From positions 21,776,001-21,840,000 of the forward strand of contig NC_088933.1 in assembly GCF_038396675.1 (NCBI RefSeq): DNA of 64,000 nucleotides. The letters run 5' to 3'. Source of the DNA: Hydra vulgaris (taxonomy: Eukaryota > Cnidaria > Hydrozoa > Anthoathecata > Hydridae). The notes under the pieces are model-generated. The model was given only the letters and a program-made list of their open reading frames with translations, made no database searches and was not told the origin of the DNA. The position numbers and the translations under genes were made by a program. Below are positions 43,399 to 56,000 of the stretch, piece by piece (within the stretch, counting starts at the first letter, position 1; each line of letters starts with the position of its first letter).

Positions 43399-45387
43399 TT
43401 GAACAAATGTACTCGAGAATTGAAAAGTTTTTTGATTGAACAAATCAAGAAATCAGTTTTATTCACACTTGACTTTTCTGACTCACAAGTTCCAAGTGGA
43501 ATATGCAATACCTGCAGGGTTCTTTTAGGGAAAAAGTGCAAAGGTGAAAATGTGGCTCTCCCAAAACTTTATGATTTCACAGAAGTCCTGGTTAGACCAG
43601 ACACACGTGGTCAGCCTTGTAATTCCATTTGTCAAGTTGGTCATTTGAAAGCACTTCAAAAGCACCCTTTGGACAAATCAGAATTATCAGGTGCTTCACA
43701 AAATCAAAGAAGATATTCAGACTGTCTCACACTTGTTGCAAGCGGAGTGTCACATCAGTGCAATCAATACACCTTCAGAGAAAATCTTAAAGAACTTGCT
43801 TCAAAAGATCCAAAAGCCAGTGAACAGATTGCATCGACTGTTATCTCAGCAAAACAGTCCTCACCTCATGGAACTGTCAGAATTGCGCAAAGTGGTGGAG
43901 GCCGTCCCATGCTAATTACTTCAGGTAAAGGGAATCTTGCTTAATACTTCAACAGTAAAAGTACTGCATAAAATGTTTTGCATTTTAATAAGACCACTGC
44001 TTGTTAAGTGTCTCAAGTTGGTGTTTTTCAAATTTCTTTCCTAAAGGTCCTTCAAATCCCACTGTTTGGTGATGTGCCACTTCTACGAGCTTAAGATCTT
44101 GTCTGCATACAAAACAACACTGGGCTGTCAAACAACAACATCAAAAAACTTGCCTCTACATTAAACCAAGACACAAATACAAAAGTTGTCGAGCCAAGAT
44201 TTAAAGAAAAGTTTCTTGACATTGGAAAGCAATTGGCAGACTACTTCTCACACACATACATATCCATTTCAAATGACAAGCAGCAGTCCAGAAAATAACT
44301 TGTGGTTCACTGCAAAAATCTGTCTGAGCTACTGAATGATTTCTTGGTGAAACGTCATGTTCAAGGTGACTATTTGGTGAAGTTGGGCATCGATTGTGAA
44401 AGTGGTTTTCTTAAAGTCAGTCTTGGCATTCAAGAAGAAGAAACACGACTTCCATCCATTTTACCACCAGGCAAAAAGGCTGTGTTATTTTAAACACCCA
44501 AAGACAGTGGAGTTAAGCGTCGACTTCTCGTTGTAGTTGCTGAGGATTTTCCGGAGAATTATAATAACCTCAAAATCATCTTGTCTTTAATTTGTACAAG
44601 TGGAGTAGATTTTTCTTTGTCCTGTGACATGAAGTTAGCAAACCTTGTTTGCGGGCTTCAATCCCATGCCAGCTCTCATCCATGTACTTGGTGTTATGCG
44701 GATCACCGTAACTTGTCACAATGTAAAAAACTTTGCACTTTTGGCTCAATAAGAAAGTGCTTTGCTTCATTTTAAGATTCAGGTCTGGACCACAAGAAGG
44801 CTAAGCAGTTTTAAAAATTTGTTCATGATCCACTCTTAGATGTGCATGACTCTACTTTTGTTCTTGACAAGATCTCACCCATGGAACTTCATCTTTTACT
44901 TAGTGTGGTGAACCGTTTGTTTAAAGCACTGAAAGAAACTTGGGATAAAGCTGATGAATGGCCAAAAGCACTTCACATTAAACTTCAGCCATTTCATGGA
45001 GGTCAGTTTGCTGGCAATGAGTGCCGAAAACTTTTGAAACATGTTGATTTTCTTTAAAGACTTGCTGAAGAAGACTCAGCATTCCAAGTTTTTCCATGGA
45101 TTGATACACTCAGAAAGTTTGACGCAGTTGTGAACTCTTGTTTTGGAAATCATTTGCAGAGTAACCATGCTGAAAAAATCACACAGTTCAAAAATTCCTT
45201 CCTTTATTTGCCAAAGGCAAATGTGACCCCAAAAGTCCACGCCGTCTTCTTTCATGTCAATAAATTCATTGATGACAGGAAGAAATTTCTTGACAAGTAC
45301 AGTGAGCAGGCCACAGAGGCATTGCATCACAACTTCAGGACACATCAGGAAAGATACAAGAGGCCAATAGACCAACCAGTATATTAG
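43399..45387 (+). pseudogene. transposon-associated gene, unclassified family, broken
   Basis: Readable blocks in order: CNTCRVLLGKKCKG and LPKLYDFTEVLVRPDTRGQP near 43510-43600; HQCNQYTFRENLKELASKDP then IASTVISAKQSSPHGTVRIA near 43755-43900; NNTGLSNNNIKKLAS near 44115; HVQGDYLVKLGIDCESGFLK near 44360; CDMKLANLVCGLQSHASSHP then CTWCYADHRN near 44625-44710; MELHLLLSVVNRLF near 44880; FHGGQFAGNECRKLL near 44990; VTPKVHAVFFHVNKFI and YSEQATEALHHNFRTHQERY near 45225-45350. From memory, uncharacterised proteins with this order are abundant in cnidarians and lancelets. Stops (after 43941, at 44298, 44491, 44773, 44812, 45055) and a frame change near 43950-44050 kill it. Cys pairs suggest zinc binding; a DDE core is suspected, not shown. 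Confidence 0.6.
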
Positions 45388-45580
45388 AGAAACCTACAGA
45401 ATTGTTTTGTTAATTTCAACAGCAAGAACTTGTGAAAGCATTGGCTCCTCTTGAAAACCTGTTGAAATTTTTAAAGAAAATCATCCTTATGAATATAAAA
45501 TTCTGATTAAAATTAAAGGAATGCACTGTTTGTTTTTTGAATTTAATATGTGGAAAGTGCTGTGAAAAAATTTTTGATTA

Positions 45581-46477
45581 GGGGAAAGGCGCCTATGATG
45601 GCATAGCGCCTATGATGGCATACCGGTCATACTTTTATAAATATTGGTTATTGCGAAAAAGTGATTAGACCAAAGTGTCTACATTAACTTTAAATTAGTT
45701 TTAGTAAAAATACGTCCCTTATGCACAAATATTGCTCTTATAATCAACAAAAATTCGATTTTGGGATGTGCTGTTGTATTTTTAATCCCTTTAAATATTT
45801 AAGATTGCGAATTTATTATTAACTGTGCAGAAATGAAGTTTTCATGCATTTTATTTCCAAGTTTTGTGCATTTAGTGGAATACTTATTTTAATTTTATCT
45901 TTTGAACAAGGCAGACACAGCTTGTTTGAATGAAAATGATGACTTCTTCCTATGATGGCATACTGATAAGTTAGGTGTGTTGCAATATTGACGAGTGGAG
46001 AAAACCTTTTTTTTTCATAAAAGCAGTTAGTGAAGTAAAAAGGAATTTTTACTTCTGTAAAAAATTTTTGGTTCAAAAAACTCATAAAACGCAACATCTC
46101 TTATGCGCATGCGCAAAACTCTACACTGCAGCTGTGTTGCACAAAAGGGTTATTAAGGACGATTACGTGTAATTTCTGGCATTTCTGAGGGAAGACTCTA
46201 AGGTCAAGTGAAATCATCAAGTTACCCTTGATGCTAACCAGCCCCATCCTCCCCTATGCCATCATAGGAGCAGTAGTTGCCTATGATGGCATACTTGTGC
46301 TTTTTTTTTTAAAATAAAAATAACTAATAAAAAATAAAACTGATGAAAACTCCTAGGGTCATTATTTTTCTACATGTAACAAAGAATGCATGCATATCAA
46401 AACTTTTGTTCTTGGTCTTCAGGATACTGAATAATGAAGCTTCAAAGTTAAGTATGCCATCATAGGCGCCTTTCCCC
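45581..46477. mobile_element. TA-flanked TIR element (GGGGAAAGGCGCC family), copy 2
   Basis: Ends GGGGAAAGGCGCCTATGATG and the complement ...CATCATAGGCGCCTTTCCCC, TA on both sides (45579-45580, 46478-46479). The motif TATGCCATCATAGG recurs inside (45600-45622, 45950-45963, 46254-46270, 46283-46296). An internal part (46110-46256) matches the right end of the GGGGAGACCGG element at 41596-42377, including the CCTCCCCTATG end, so two MITE families are chimeric here. Confidence 0.82.
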
Positions 46478-46640
46478 TACATAAGAAAAAATAACCTTGT
46501 ATTTATTGAGAATAAAATGTTCAGAAAAGCAAAAATTGTTTTATTATGATTCTCAAAGCAGTTAACATACAATTTCTGACTTATTTTTATGTTTTTTTAT
46601 TACAAAGATAAAAAATGTTACATTTCCAGCATAATTTTGA

Positions 46641-47045
46641 TAATATTTTTATAATCATCAAATTATGATAATATTTTACAATAATTAATAAAATACATAT
46701 ACTGTATAAAAAATTACCAAAATTTTATTTCAAATAAAAGACATGTTTTTATACTTTATTGGTATTTCCAGGTGTAGCTCCAGGAGTGAGGGAACCGCCT
46801 GCGCCTACTGATTTCACATTCTGTTTTATGTTTATTGCACATATTGAAATATTTTCTTTGTGTTATGAATAATAAAATTTTAAAATGACAAGTAATTTAA
46901 TTTTAAATCTCTTTGCTGTCAATTTTTTTTAAAAAAGAAATTTTATATTCCCTCTTTTATTCTAGTTTATAACTCCTTGAGCCGTTCCAGGTATATGAGC
47001 CGCCCTTGGTATCTTCGTTTTTACAGCAAAAAAATCATATGTAAA
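46641..47045. other. 3' flank of the TRPC gene
   Basis: AATAAA occurs on the minus strand near 46828-46833 and may serve as polyadenylation signal. Short Gly/Pro-rich readings near 46770 and 46980 are unexplained. Confidence 0.4.
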
Positions 47046-50000
47046 CTATATTTCTAATTTTGACCAAAGTTCTATTTTATTTAAAACATATAGTAAAAAA
47101 TCCTTTTCTTTTTCAACATCAACAACATCAGGTTGTTCGAGCAGATTTTTTTTTCTCAAATACCTTGCTAATAAGTTTTTGCACAGTTCCTAAAGAAAGA
47201 AGTGTTAAAAATAACATTTTTTTTTTTTTAATAAAGTAAAAGAATTACAAGCTATTTTATTAAATCATGTAAAACAAATCACACAAATCGCATAAAACAA
47301 ATCATACAAAGCCATTGATATTAAATAGCAAATTATGGTTAAACAACTCAGATCTAAATCTAAACAATGTTTTTAACTTTAATTCTAAATGCTTTTAAAT
47401 ATAACTTAGTACAGATATCATTAAATATAATTTTGTTCACAACTTTAAAAAATTATTTTGAACTTACATTAAATTCTTTCATTAAAGTCTTGTCTTGTTT
47501 TGTCCTTTGCTAATTGTAAGAAAGAGAGGAATACTTATTACTAAATATTTCTTTTTAATTGTATTAATAAATTAAAGAATAATTATTTACCAATCCCTTA
47601 TTTCTTTTTACTTCAAGTATCATAAGCTGGATCCAGCATGTAACTGTTTTGATGGCTGCAATGGTCGGTATTAAGTTAAATGGAGCTGGAAGACTATTGT
47701 TTTTACCAATATATTCTAACCATAAGTTGGTTCTTGCAAACTTATGCTCAACTTCAATATTGTCCTGTAAAAATTAAAAACACCTAAATTAAAATTAGTG
47801 AATGGTACAAAGAACCGACTTTAGATTCGAATGAGAGTTAGCTTTAAAAAAATATAAATAGTGTTGCACATTAAACTATTCAATTTTCTTTATAAATAAA
47901 ACTTTTTTTTGTAGCAAGTTTTGTATGAACTCATATACTTTAAAGGTAAATTACTAACCGTAGGATTTCTAAGATATTATATACCGAGGATTTCTATGAA
48001 ATTAGTAACTAGAGGCTTTGTATGAAATTTGTAACCGGGGGATTTCTACGAATGATTAACTAAATGTTATTTAAATAATTTTAGAGCTTTAGTTTGATAC
48101 CAAATACTTAAAGTATTTGGTATCAAACTAAAGCTCTACCTCTACCAAGTAGTATATAAAGTCTATCTTACCTCTTACCTCTACGTAGTATATAAATTGT
48201 CTGATTATTTTTTGTTTAAATAACAATTTAATACGCCAAATCAACAAGCCCTAAAAATTTCAGTACAATTTATTTAGATTTCCCTATAACTTTTATTAAA
48301 ACCTCATATGTGTTAGGTGTATAATAAACTTGTTTTTTTGAGTTGGTTAAAGTATTTGCAGAAGTTATTGGTATCTATATATCAACTGTACCTATTGGAC
48401 ACATTGATCGTTTACTATGCGAGGCTCATTGATCGGAGCATCAAAGTGCCCCATATAACTTATATTATAATACTTATATTTTTTGTTTAAATTTTATACA
48501 TTTAAACAAATGATATGTGCTTATGACGAATAAAAATTTTTATATAAATTTTAACCTTTCATTTTTAAAATGCAATAGCGTTAAAAACTAATATTAATGA
48601 TATTAGTTTTTAGTTTTACATAAGTTTTACAATTAGTTTACATAATACTATTATGTAAAATAAAATTTTCAGATCTTCAAATGATTAGGTATAGAAAAAA
48701 AAAAACAGATAGAGTTGCTATACCATGTGATGCAATGAAAGCAGCTGTTAATGAGGTTTTAGAGGGCAGACCAGAGAATGTTGTAGACCAGTGAATGTGG
48801 TAGACCAGTGAAGTCGCAAGTTTAGTATAAATTGAATGACTTTAAAAAGATATAATCATAAAAAGAAGCTCAATTCAAATGAATCTATTAAGCTTAATTA
48901 CAACAATAAACAAGTTTTTACTGCATAAAATGAAAATATTTTGTCAATTTATTTACTACTTGCTTGGGATTAATTGGTTGCAAGGTTTTATGAAAAGACA
49001 ACCAGAGCTGTCTTAACGAACACCTGAAGCAACTAGCTTTGCTCGATCAACTGTTATTAATCGACAAACTGTAGGAAAAATTTTTCAAAATCTAAAAACA
49101 GTAAGAAATTGATATAAATTTGATCCTTATTGCATATATAATGTTGATGTAACTGGTTTAACAATGGTACAAAAGCCAGTAAATGTGTTTGTAAGTAAAG
49201 GAAGTAAACAAGTAGGAAGAATTGCATCTGCAGAACGAGAAACATTAGTAACTGTATGTTGTGCTTAAATGTAATAGGCTTCTCTATTACATGATAAAGG
49301 AAGGTCCTCCCGGATGCATGGGATTTGCAAATCTTTCTGGTTGGATGAGTTCATTTTTATAGAATAGCTAAAACATTTTGTGAGGAATTTAAGCTGTCTT
49401 CATAAATCTCCAGTTTTGTTACTTCTTGGCAACCATAAAAGCTATATTTCTGTTAGAGCTTTGGATCTTGCAATTCAACATGGAATTACAATGCTAAGTT
49501 TTCCTCCCCATTGCAGCCATAAATTGCAATCATTAGATTGAACGGTTTTTGGACCCTTGAAAAGGTTCTACAATGCTGCATGTGACAATTGGATGGTCAT
49601 AAATCCATGACCTATGACCTTTTACAATATTGTTTCAATAGCTCGCAAACCATATACAAAAGCTTTCTCATCATCTAAATTACAGAGATGATTTCAAGTA
49701 GCTGACATTGAACCATTTAATCCAGAAATTTTTGAAGATGATGAATATTTACCATCATCAGTTACAGATCGTGCAGCTCCAAATGCAGTAAACACGATTC
49801 TTGTGGAACCTGAAATTACTGTAGCACATGTTGATGGCATGGAGCCTGAAACATCTGTGGTACATCATGAAACATGTTTTTTGAACAAAGTGTCACTAAG
49901 CATTGCTTCATTACTCTCACCTAAAGTTTTGAAACTTTACCCGAAAGCATCTGCTAGAAAAAGAAGTGTTAAAATTAGGCAACTAAAAACAAGGATCTTT

Positions 50001-53000
50001 ACTGATACTCCAATCAGAAATGAAATTCGTTTGTCAGAAGGAAAGAAAACCCTAAACCAAACTAACCAACAAAAGAAACTCATCAAAAAAGTTAAAAAAA
50101 GGGGAGAAGTGAAAAACTTCTCGCTTAGGAATAAAAAACAATGTAAAGTAAAAGAAGCTTCACGACTTGACTTTGACAAATGATGATAATTTAAAAAGAT
50201 AATCTTGTAAACTTATGTCTTAATAAAAGTCTTGTATGATTCTATATGATATATATTCTTTTAAACTTAAATACTGTATTCTTATATACTTTATAAGCTT
50301 CAAGTTTCGTAAAACATTACACGTATATATGTTATTAGTATATAACGGGCTTATTTTTATACATACAATTGTGGTCATTCTACAAATGAAAATTTATTCT
50401 AATGAAAGCTTTATACACTTGTGAGTGTAATTAGGTTGTAATGATAAATATTAGGAGCATTCAAAATATTAAATATTAGAAGCATTCAAAAACATTTTAA
50501 GAAAATTAAACTTTTTTTACTCAGAAGTAAAACAGAGTTTAATGTTATTTGCCTCACAGAAACATGGTGTCACAATATCGAAATTGAAAACAATTAAAAT
50601 TTTCAGTTAAAAAATTATAAAGTAGTTCATCAACTTAGAAATTGTGAAAAATCATGTGGAGGAGTAATCATCTTTATCCACAACTCATTAATTTATAAAC
50701 TGCGAAGTGATTACCGTACATCAAGTAATGATTGCGAATCATTGACAATTGAAATATTTAGTAAAACCACCTAAAACGTAATTGTGCATGTTTTATACAG
50801 ACCGATAACATGTTTTATACAAACCGATAAATTAAGAAAATTTCTGACTCAAATAAAAACTTCAGAAATTTTTTTAATTTAGTATTTTTAAATGGATTTA
50901 TTCCAACCATATTTAAACCAACTAGAATAACCAAAATTAATTAAATTATAACAAACAAATTTACGGACACAAAAGTTAAAACTGGAATATTTATATCCGA
51001 TATATCGGATCATTTTCCAATTTTTACTGCAACTCAAAAATGTAATCTTAACTCCCAAAAAATGAAAATAACTAAGCGAATCATTAATGACGTTTCTATT
51101 GAACTTTGTAATCAATCTTTATCTTCTGAAAACTGGGAAAATATATTACAAATAAAAAGCACTAACAAAGCCTATGATAATTTTCTTCAAATATTTTAAA
51201 AACATTACAATTATGCATTTCTAGAGATAACAAAAATTATTAAATCTAAAATGTATTTGAACCCATGGATAACTACCGGAATATTAAAATCAATAAAAAA
51301 GAAACAATGTTTGTACAAAAAATTTCTTAAAAAAAGAACATTTGATAATGAATCCAATTATAAAAAATATAAAGATATTTTTGAGCTAGTTATAAATCGT
51401 TCAAAAAAAATATATTATTCAAATCAATTACTAAAATTCAAAGGCGACACTCAGAAAACCTGGAATGTCATTAAAGAATTAACTGGTAAAAAAAAGTTAT
51501 CAACTACTGGTCTTCCAAAAACAAATAACTTTAATGGCGTTGATATACTTAATGAATCAAAAATTTCAAAAACATTTAATCAAGTTTTTGTTAGTATAGG
51601 CCTTAAACTAAAACCTGGTCAATTTAGCGTAGAGTCATATTCAACTGCTAACAATACAATAATGACCAACGATACACTTTATTTATTATTAATTGCCCTT
51701 CAAACATTAAAATCTAAACAAAGAATTAGGAGTTGATGAAATAAGCAGTAATTTTGTAATAAAATCTATGCATTATTTAATATCACCATTGTTTCATATT
51801 TTTAATCTTTCTTTAAAACAAGGAATATTTCCAGAAAGTTTTAAATCGGGTGCTTTTTCTAATGTCTCTAATTATAGACCTATCTCCATTCTTCTTTGCT
51901 TCTCTAAAATACTGCAACGAATAATGTATAATAGACTATTTTCTTTTCTACAATCAAATAATATTTTATACAACAAATAATTTGGGTTCAAAAAAGGTCA
52001 TTCAACTGATCATGCTATTCTTAAACTTGTTCATGATATTTTTTGAGCCTTTGATAAAAAAGAGTATATATTAGGTATTTTTATAGACCTTAGCAAAGCC
52101 TTCGACACAATTGACCACCATATCTTAGTAAAAAAACTAGTAAATTACGGAGTTAAGAATGCAAATATAGTTTGGTTTAAAAGCTACTTGTCTAATAGAA
52201 AGCAGTATGATTCTTATGATGGTGGTAAAACTGACAATAGGACAATCACTTGTGGAGTTCCTCAAGGATCCATTTTAGGACCGCTTTTGTTTGCTGACGA
52301 TACCAATTTATTTTATTCCCATAGTAACATAAAAACTCTATTTAAAACAGTCAACGAAGAACTGTTAAAAGTAACTGAATGGTTTAATAAAAATAAATTG
52401 TCATTAAACTTAACCAAAACTAAGAAATTTTTTTTTCATCGCTTTTATCAAAGAGACGAAATTCCTCTAAAGCTCCCAAATATTAACATCGAGAATCAAT
52501 TTATAAAAAGAGAACACTCAATGAAGTCTTTAGGTGTTCTTCTTGACGAAAATATCACATGGATAAACCACTTAAAATTAATCGAAAATAAAATTTCTAA
52601 AAATATTGGCTAACATTATAAGGTAAAACCTTATCTAAATCAAATTTGGTTAAAATAAATCTACTTCTCTTTTATCCATTGTTATCTCAATTATGCTAAC
52701 ATTGTTTGGTGCAGCACCAAAAAAAAAAATCTAAACAAACTATTCAACAAACAAAAACTTGCCATAAGAATAATATCCAACGCAGACCGTCTTTCTCATT
52801 CACAACCACTATTTATTAATCTAAAAATTTTAAATATTTGCCAAATAAGTATATATCGTCATTTAATTTTTATGTATAAAGTCAATAACGATACGATGCC
52901 GAATATTTTTAAAACGCAATTTAAAAAAATACAGCACAAATGTCTTACTAGACATGCAAACAATAACTATGGAGTATAGTAATTAGAAATGACATCAAAA

Positions 53001-56000
53001 CGCCTGCGAACATAATTATTTTTAAATCAAGAATAAAAGAAATAATTTTAATTAATCATAACATGGAGGATATCTTCTAGAGCTACATTTAATTGACGGT
53101 CTTTAAAATATTGTATAGTATATTTTCATTTTATTTGCAAAGGTTTAAAAAGTTTGGTTCTTTAAAGTCTTCTTATTTTTTATTTTCTTATTAAATAAAC
53201 TAAAAATTTTTTCTTAAAATTGTAAATTCTTTTCATTATATTTCCTAATTCGGAATTCTTTATCGCAATAATTAAAGACTGTTATATATAGTTTTGAGTA
53301 TTTTTTTCATTTGTTTGTTTTTTATTTTGCTTTGTGTTCATTTATTATTGAAAATAAATTTTAGAATTTATTACCTTTATTTAAAAAAAAATTTTTTTTT
53401 TTTTAATTTGACAACATTTTTAATGGTAAGATTTGATGGCTATATTATTTACGGATTGTTGGTGGGTTGGCGATAAGACTATTTTGTCTTCTTCTTGCCC
53501 CCGCCATGTGTATATCTTACAAATACGGGAGTTGTATTTATTTTATTATTTATCAAGACAAATTTATAATATTAATTAAAAATATATATATATATATTTA
53601 TGTTTTTTTTGTAGTTTTATTTTTTTTATATGTGTTATATAATATACACTAATACTCTTCAACTAAAACATTTGTAGTACTTAGGTATAGCAGTATTAAA
53701 CATGTAAAAAATGTTACTCATATAAGATCAAAGCGCCCCATGTCGGAGATCATAATATCCCATGGGGCACATTGATCTTTTGTACGCATATTTATCAAAT
53801 TAAGATTTTTTGTTATACAAAATAAATTTTGAATTTTTATAACGACTAACGTAAAGCTTTTTATACATTAGACCAAAAAGGTGGCAGTGTTTTAAATTGG
53901 TCTAAAAACTATTGAAATAATCAAAGCATTATGTAAAGTTGACGTAGCATAATCAGTTGTGTAAAAAATTTCCTTTCGGAGTTCTGCACAGGTTAATACT
54001 AGGTCTTTTGTTCTTTGCTATTTACATCAACAGTCTCCGTAAAGGTTTAAACATGATAACAATTATGTTTATAGATAATACAAAGGCCTCTTACAATAAT
54101 ATTACATTACTGTATAATGTATAATGATTTAGCAAATATTTCTGATGGGTTTAAAAAAAAAGCTGTTTTTAATATTTTTAACACAAAATGTGTTTTTTTT
54201 CAACCTAATCAAAAAAAAAAAAAAAAAATCGAACGCCAAATGACATGCCATTTATCTTTATTAGAAACACGAAAATTGAAAAATGATAACAATTATAAAA
54301 CAATTAAGAACAAGTAAGCATAAAATTTTATCACTCACCAAGGAGGGGGCTAATTAAAATGCAAAAACTTATATAGCCGTATTTTACATTTTAATTCAAA
54401 TAAAGGGTCGTCTTTAAATTACGCCACAATCTTGGAGGATGGAGGGAGAAGGGTTAGTGGCTTTGTAAAGACTTGTACGGAACTTTTCACGAAAGCGTTA
54501 CGACGGGGGTCAAAAATGATCAAAGCTGCTTGAATTAATTTTTGGACGATCCTTTAGATAATTTTACGCATTCTCTCGCATGCTTGTACACGTTAACTAG
54601 TTTCGGGAAAACTTACCTGCCCACACCAAGCTTATTAAGACAGCCTGTTTATTAATTTTTATTTTTTATCAATAAAATTGTTTTACCCAAAACCATCTTT
54701 ATAATAGAAACAGGAAATTTCGTGAAGTGAGTTTGATTTAAATAGCGTTTTACTTCTTTGCCTTTTTTAATATGTGCTGAAAAAGGATAAATAAAATCAG
54801 ATCAAGGCAAAATCCATATCTTGTATTCTGATTTAAAGACTTTGAGTTTAAATAATATACAATATCCTCAATAAAAGTTAAAGGTTTTAAAATATCTTTT
54901 TCTATACTGCAAGCAGTGTATTATTCATTTTCAGATAATTGAGAAGTGCACGGTATCAAAATGATTACGTTTTCTGTTTTATTAACCTGTTTTGATAATA
55001 TATGTTTCTTGTTAAAATATGTAGAAATATTGCTTTTTTACTCCATTGGTAATGCTCATTTGTTAATTGTGTAAAACTTTAAAATAGCACTTGACATAAA
55101 ACACATAAAATTTTAAAAAAACACTTAAAATTTAAAAAATTAAATTTAGAATTAAAAAATAAAAATACAGTTGATTCCCGGTAAGTCGAACAACCCGTTA
55201 ACTCAAACTTTTGTTATCTCAAACTATTTTCTATTGTCCCTTGGAAGTAAATAAGAATAAGTTTACTTCGCTTAAGTCGAATATTCGTTTAGTCGTACCG
55301 TTTTTCTTGGTCCCTTGGAGGTTTGAGTTAACGGGAATTTACTGTATATGATTAATAAAAAATAAGCTGATACAAAATAATAAACTACAGTGCAAACTCT
55401 ACGACCATCCACTTTAGAACACATTAAGTTACAATGCATTATGGTTTAAAAACTTTTTGCAAAAACCCACGTTTTTACAATAAAACATGGTTTATTGTAA
55501 AAACGTGGTTTAAAAAAATAAATTATGCTGCATAACTTATGCATAAGCCTATATGCATAACATATAATGACGAATTCCCAATTATTAGTAAGTTTATCAA
55601 AATCAAAAACTAGCAAAATTCTTGGAAAACAACGGGAATAATAAAGTCATCAAAAAAAAATAAACAACGCTTATACAAAGAGTTTATTAAAAAAAAGAAC
55701 TTGTGAAAACGAAACAAAATATAACAACGGCTCTTCGAAACAGTTATAAAGCATTCAAAAAGGCAGTATTATACTAATGAATTAATTAACTGCAAAAATG
55801 ATGTAAAAAATGTGGCGGATAATGAAAGAGGTGATTGGTAAAAAAAGCATAAGCACTAATGGATTTCCCAAAAAACTCATTATAAATAATCGTGAAATTA
55901 CTAATGATTCTTTAATCAATAATTCGTTCAATCATGCGTTTGTCAATACGGGCCCAAATTTGGCCTCAAAAATAAAAAGTAGTAAAACTTGCTTTGAATC

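Larger units (their letters stand above)
43135..46640 (+). mobile_element. unclassified DNA transposon with TIRs, host of a nested MITE
   Basis: Left sequence GTATCTTTGGAATAAAAATC...CATAAAAATAAGTCAGAAATTG (about 43155-43196) recurs inverted at about 46570-46625 (CAATTTCTGACTTATTTTTATG...). The inverted pair encloses a broken gene on the plus strand and a MITE (45581-46477). Exact termini and target duplication were not resolved. Confidence 0.65.

Noticed and set aside
45819-46097. Conserved small protein shared with 17435-17686
   Set aside because: Similarity extends over non-coding flanks of both MITE copies, so shared element DNA explains it without protein conservation; not excluded completely.
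46760-47030. Additional exons with Gly/Pro-rich readings
   Set aside because: They lie after the TRPC stop codon, are very short and have no consistent splice phases or family match.
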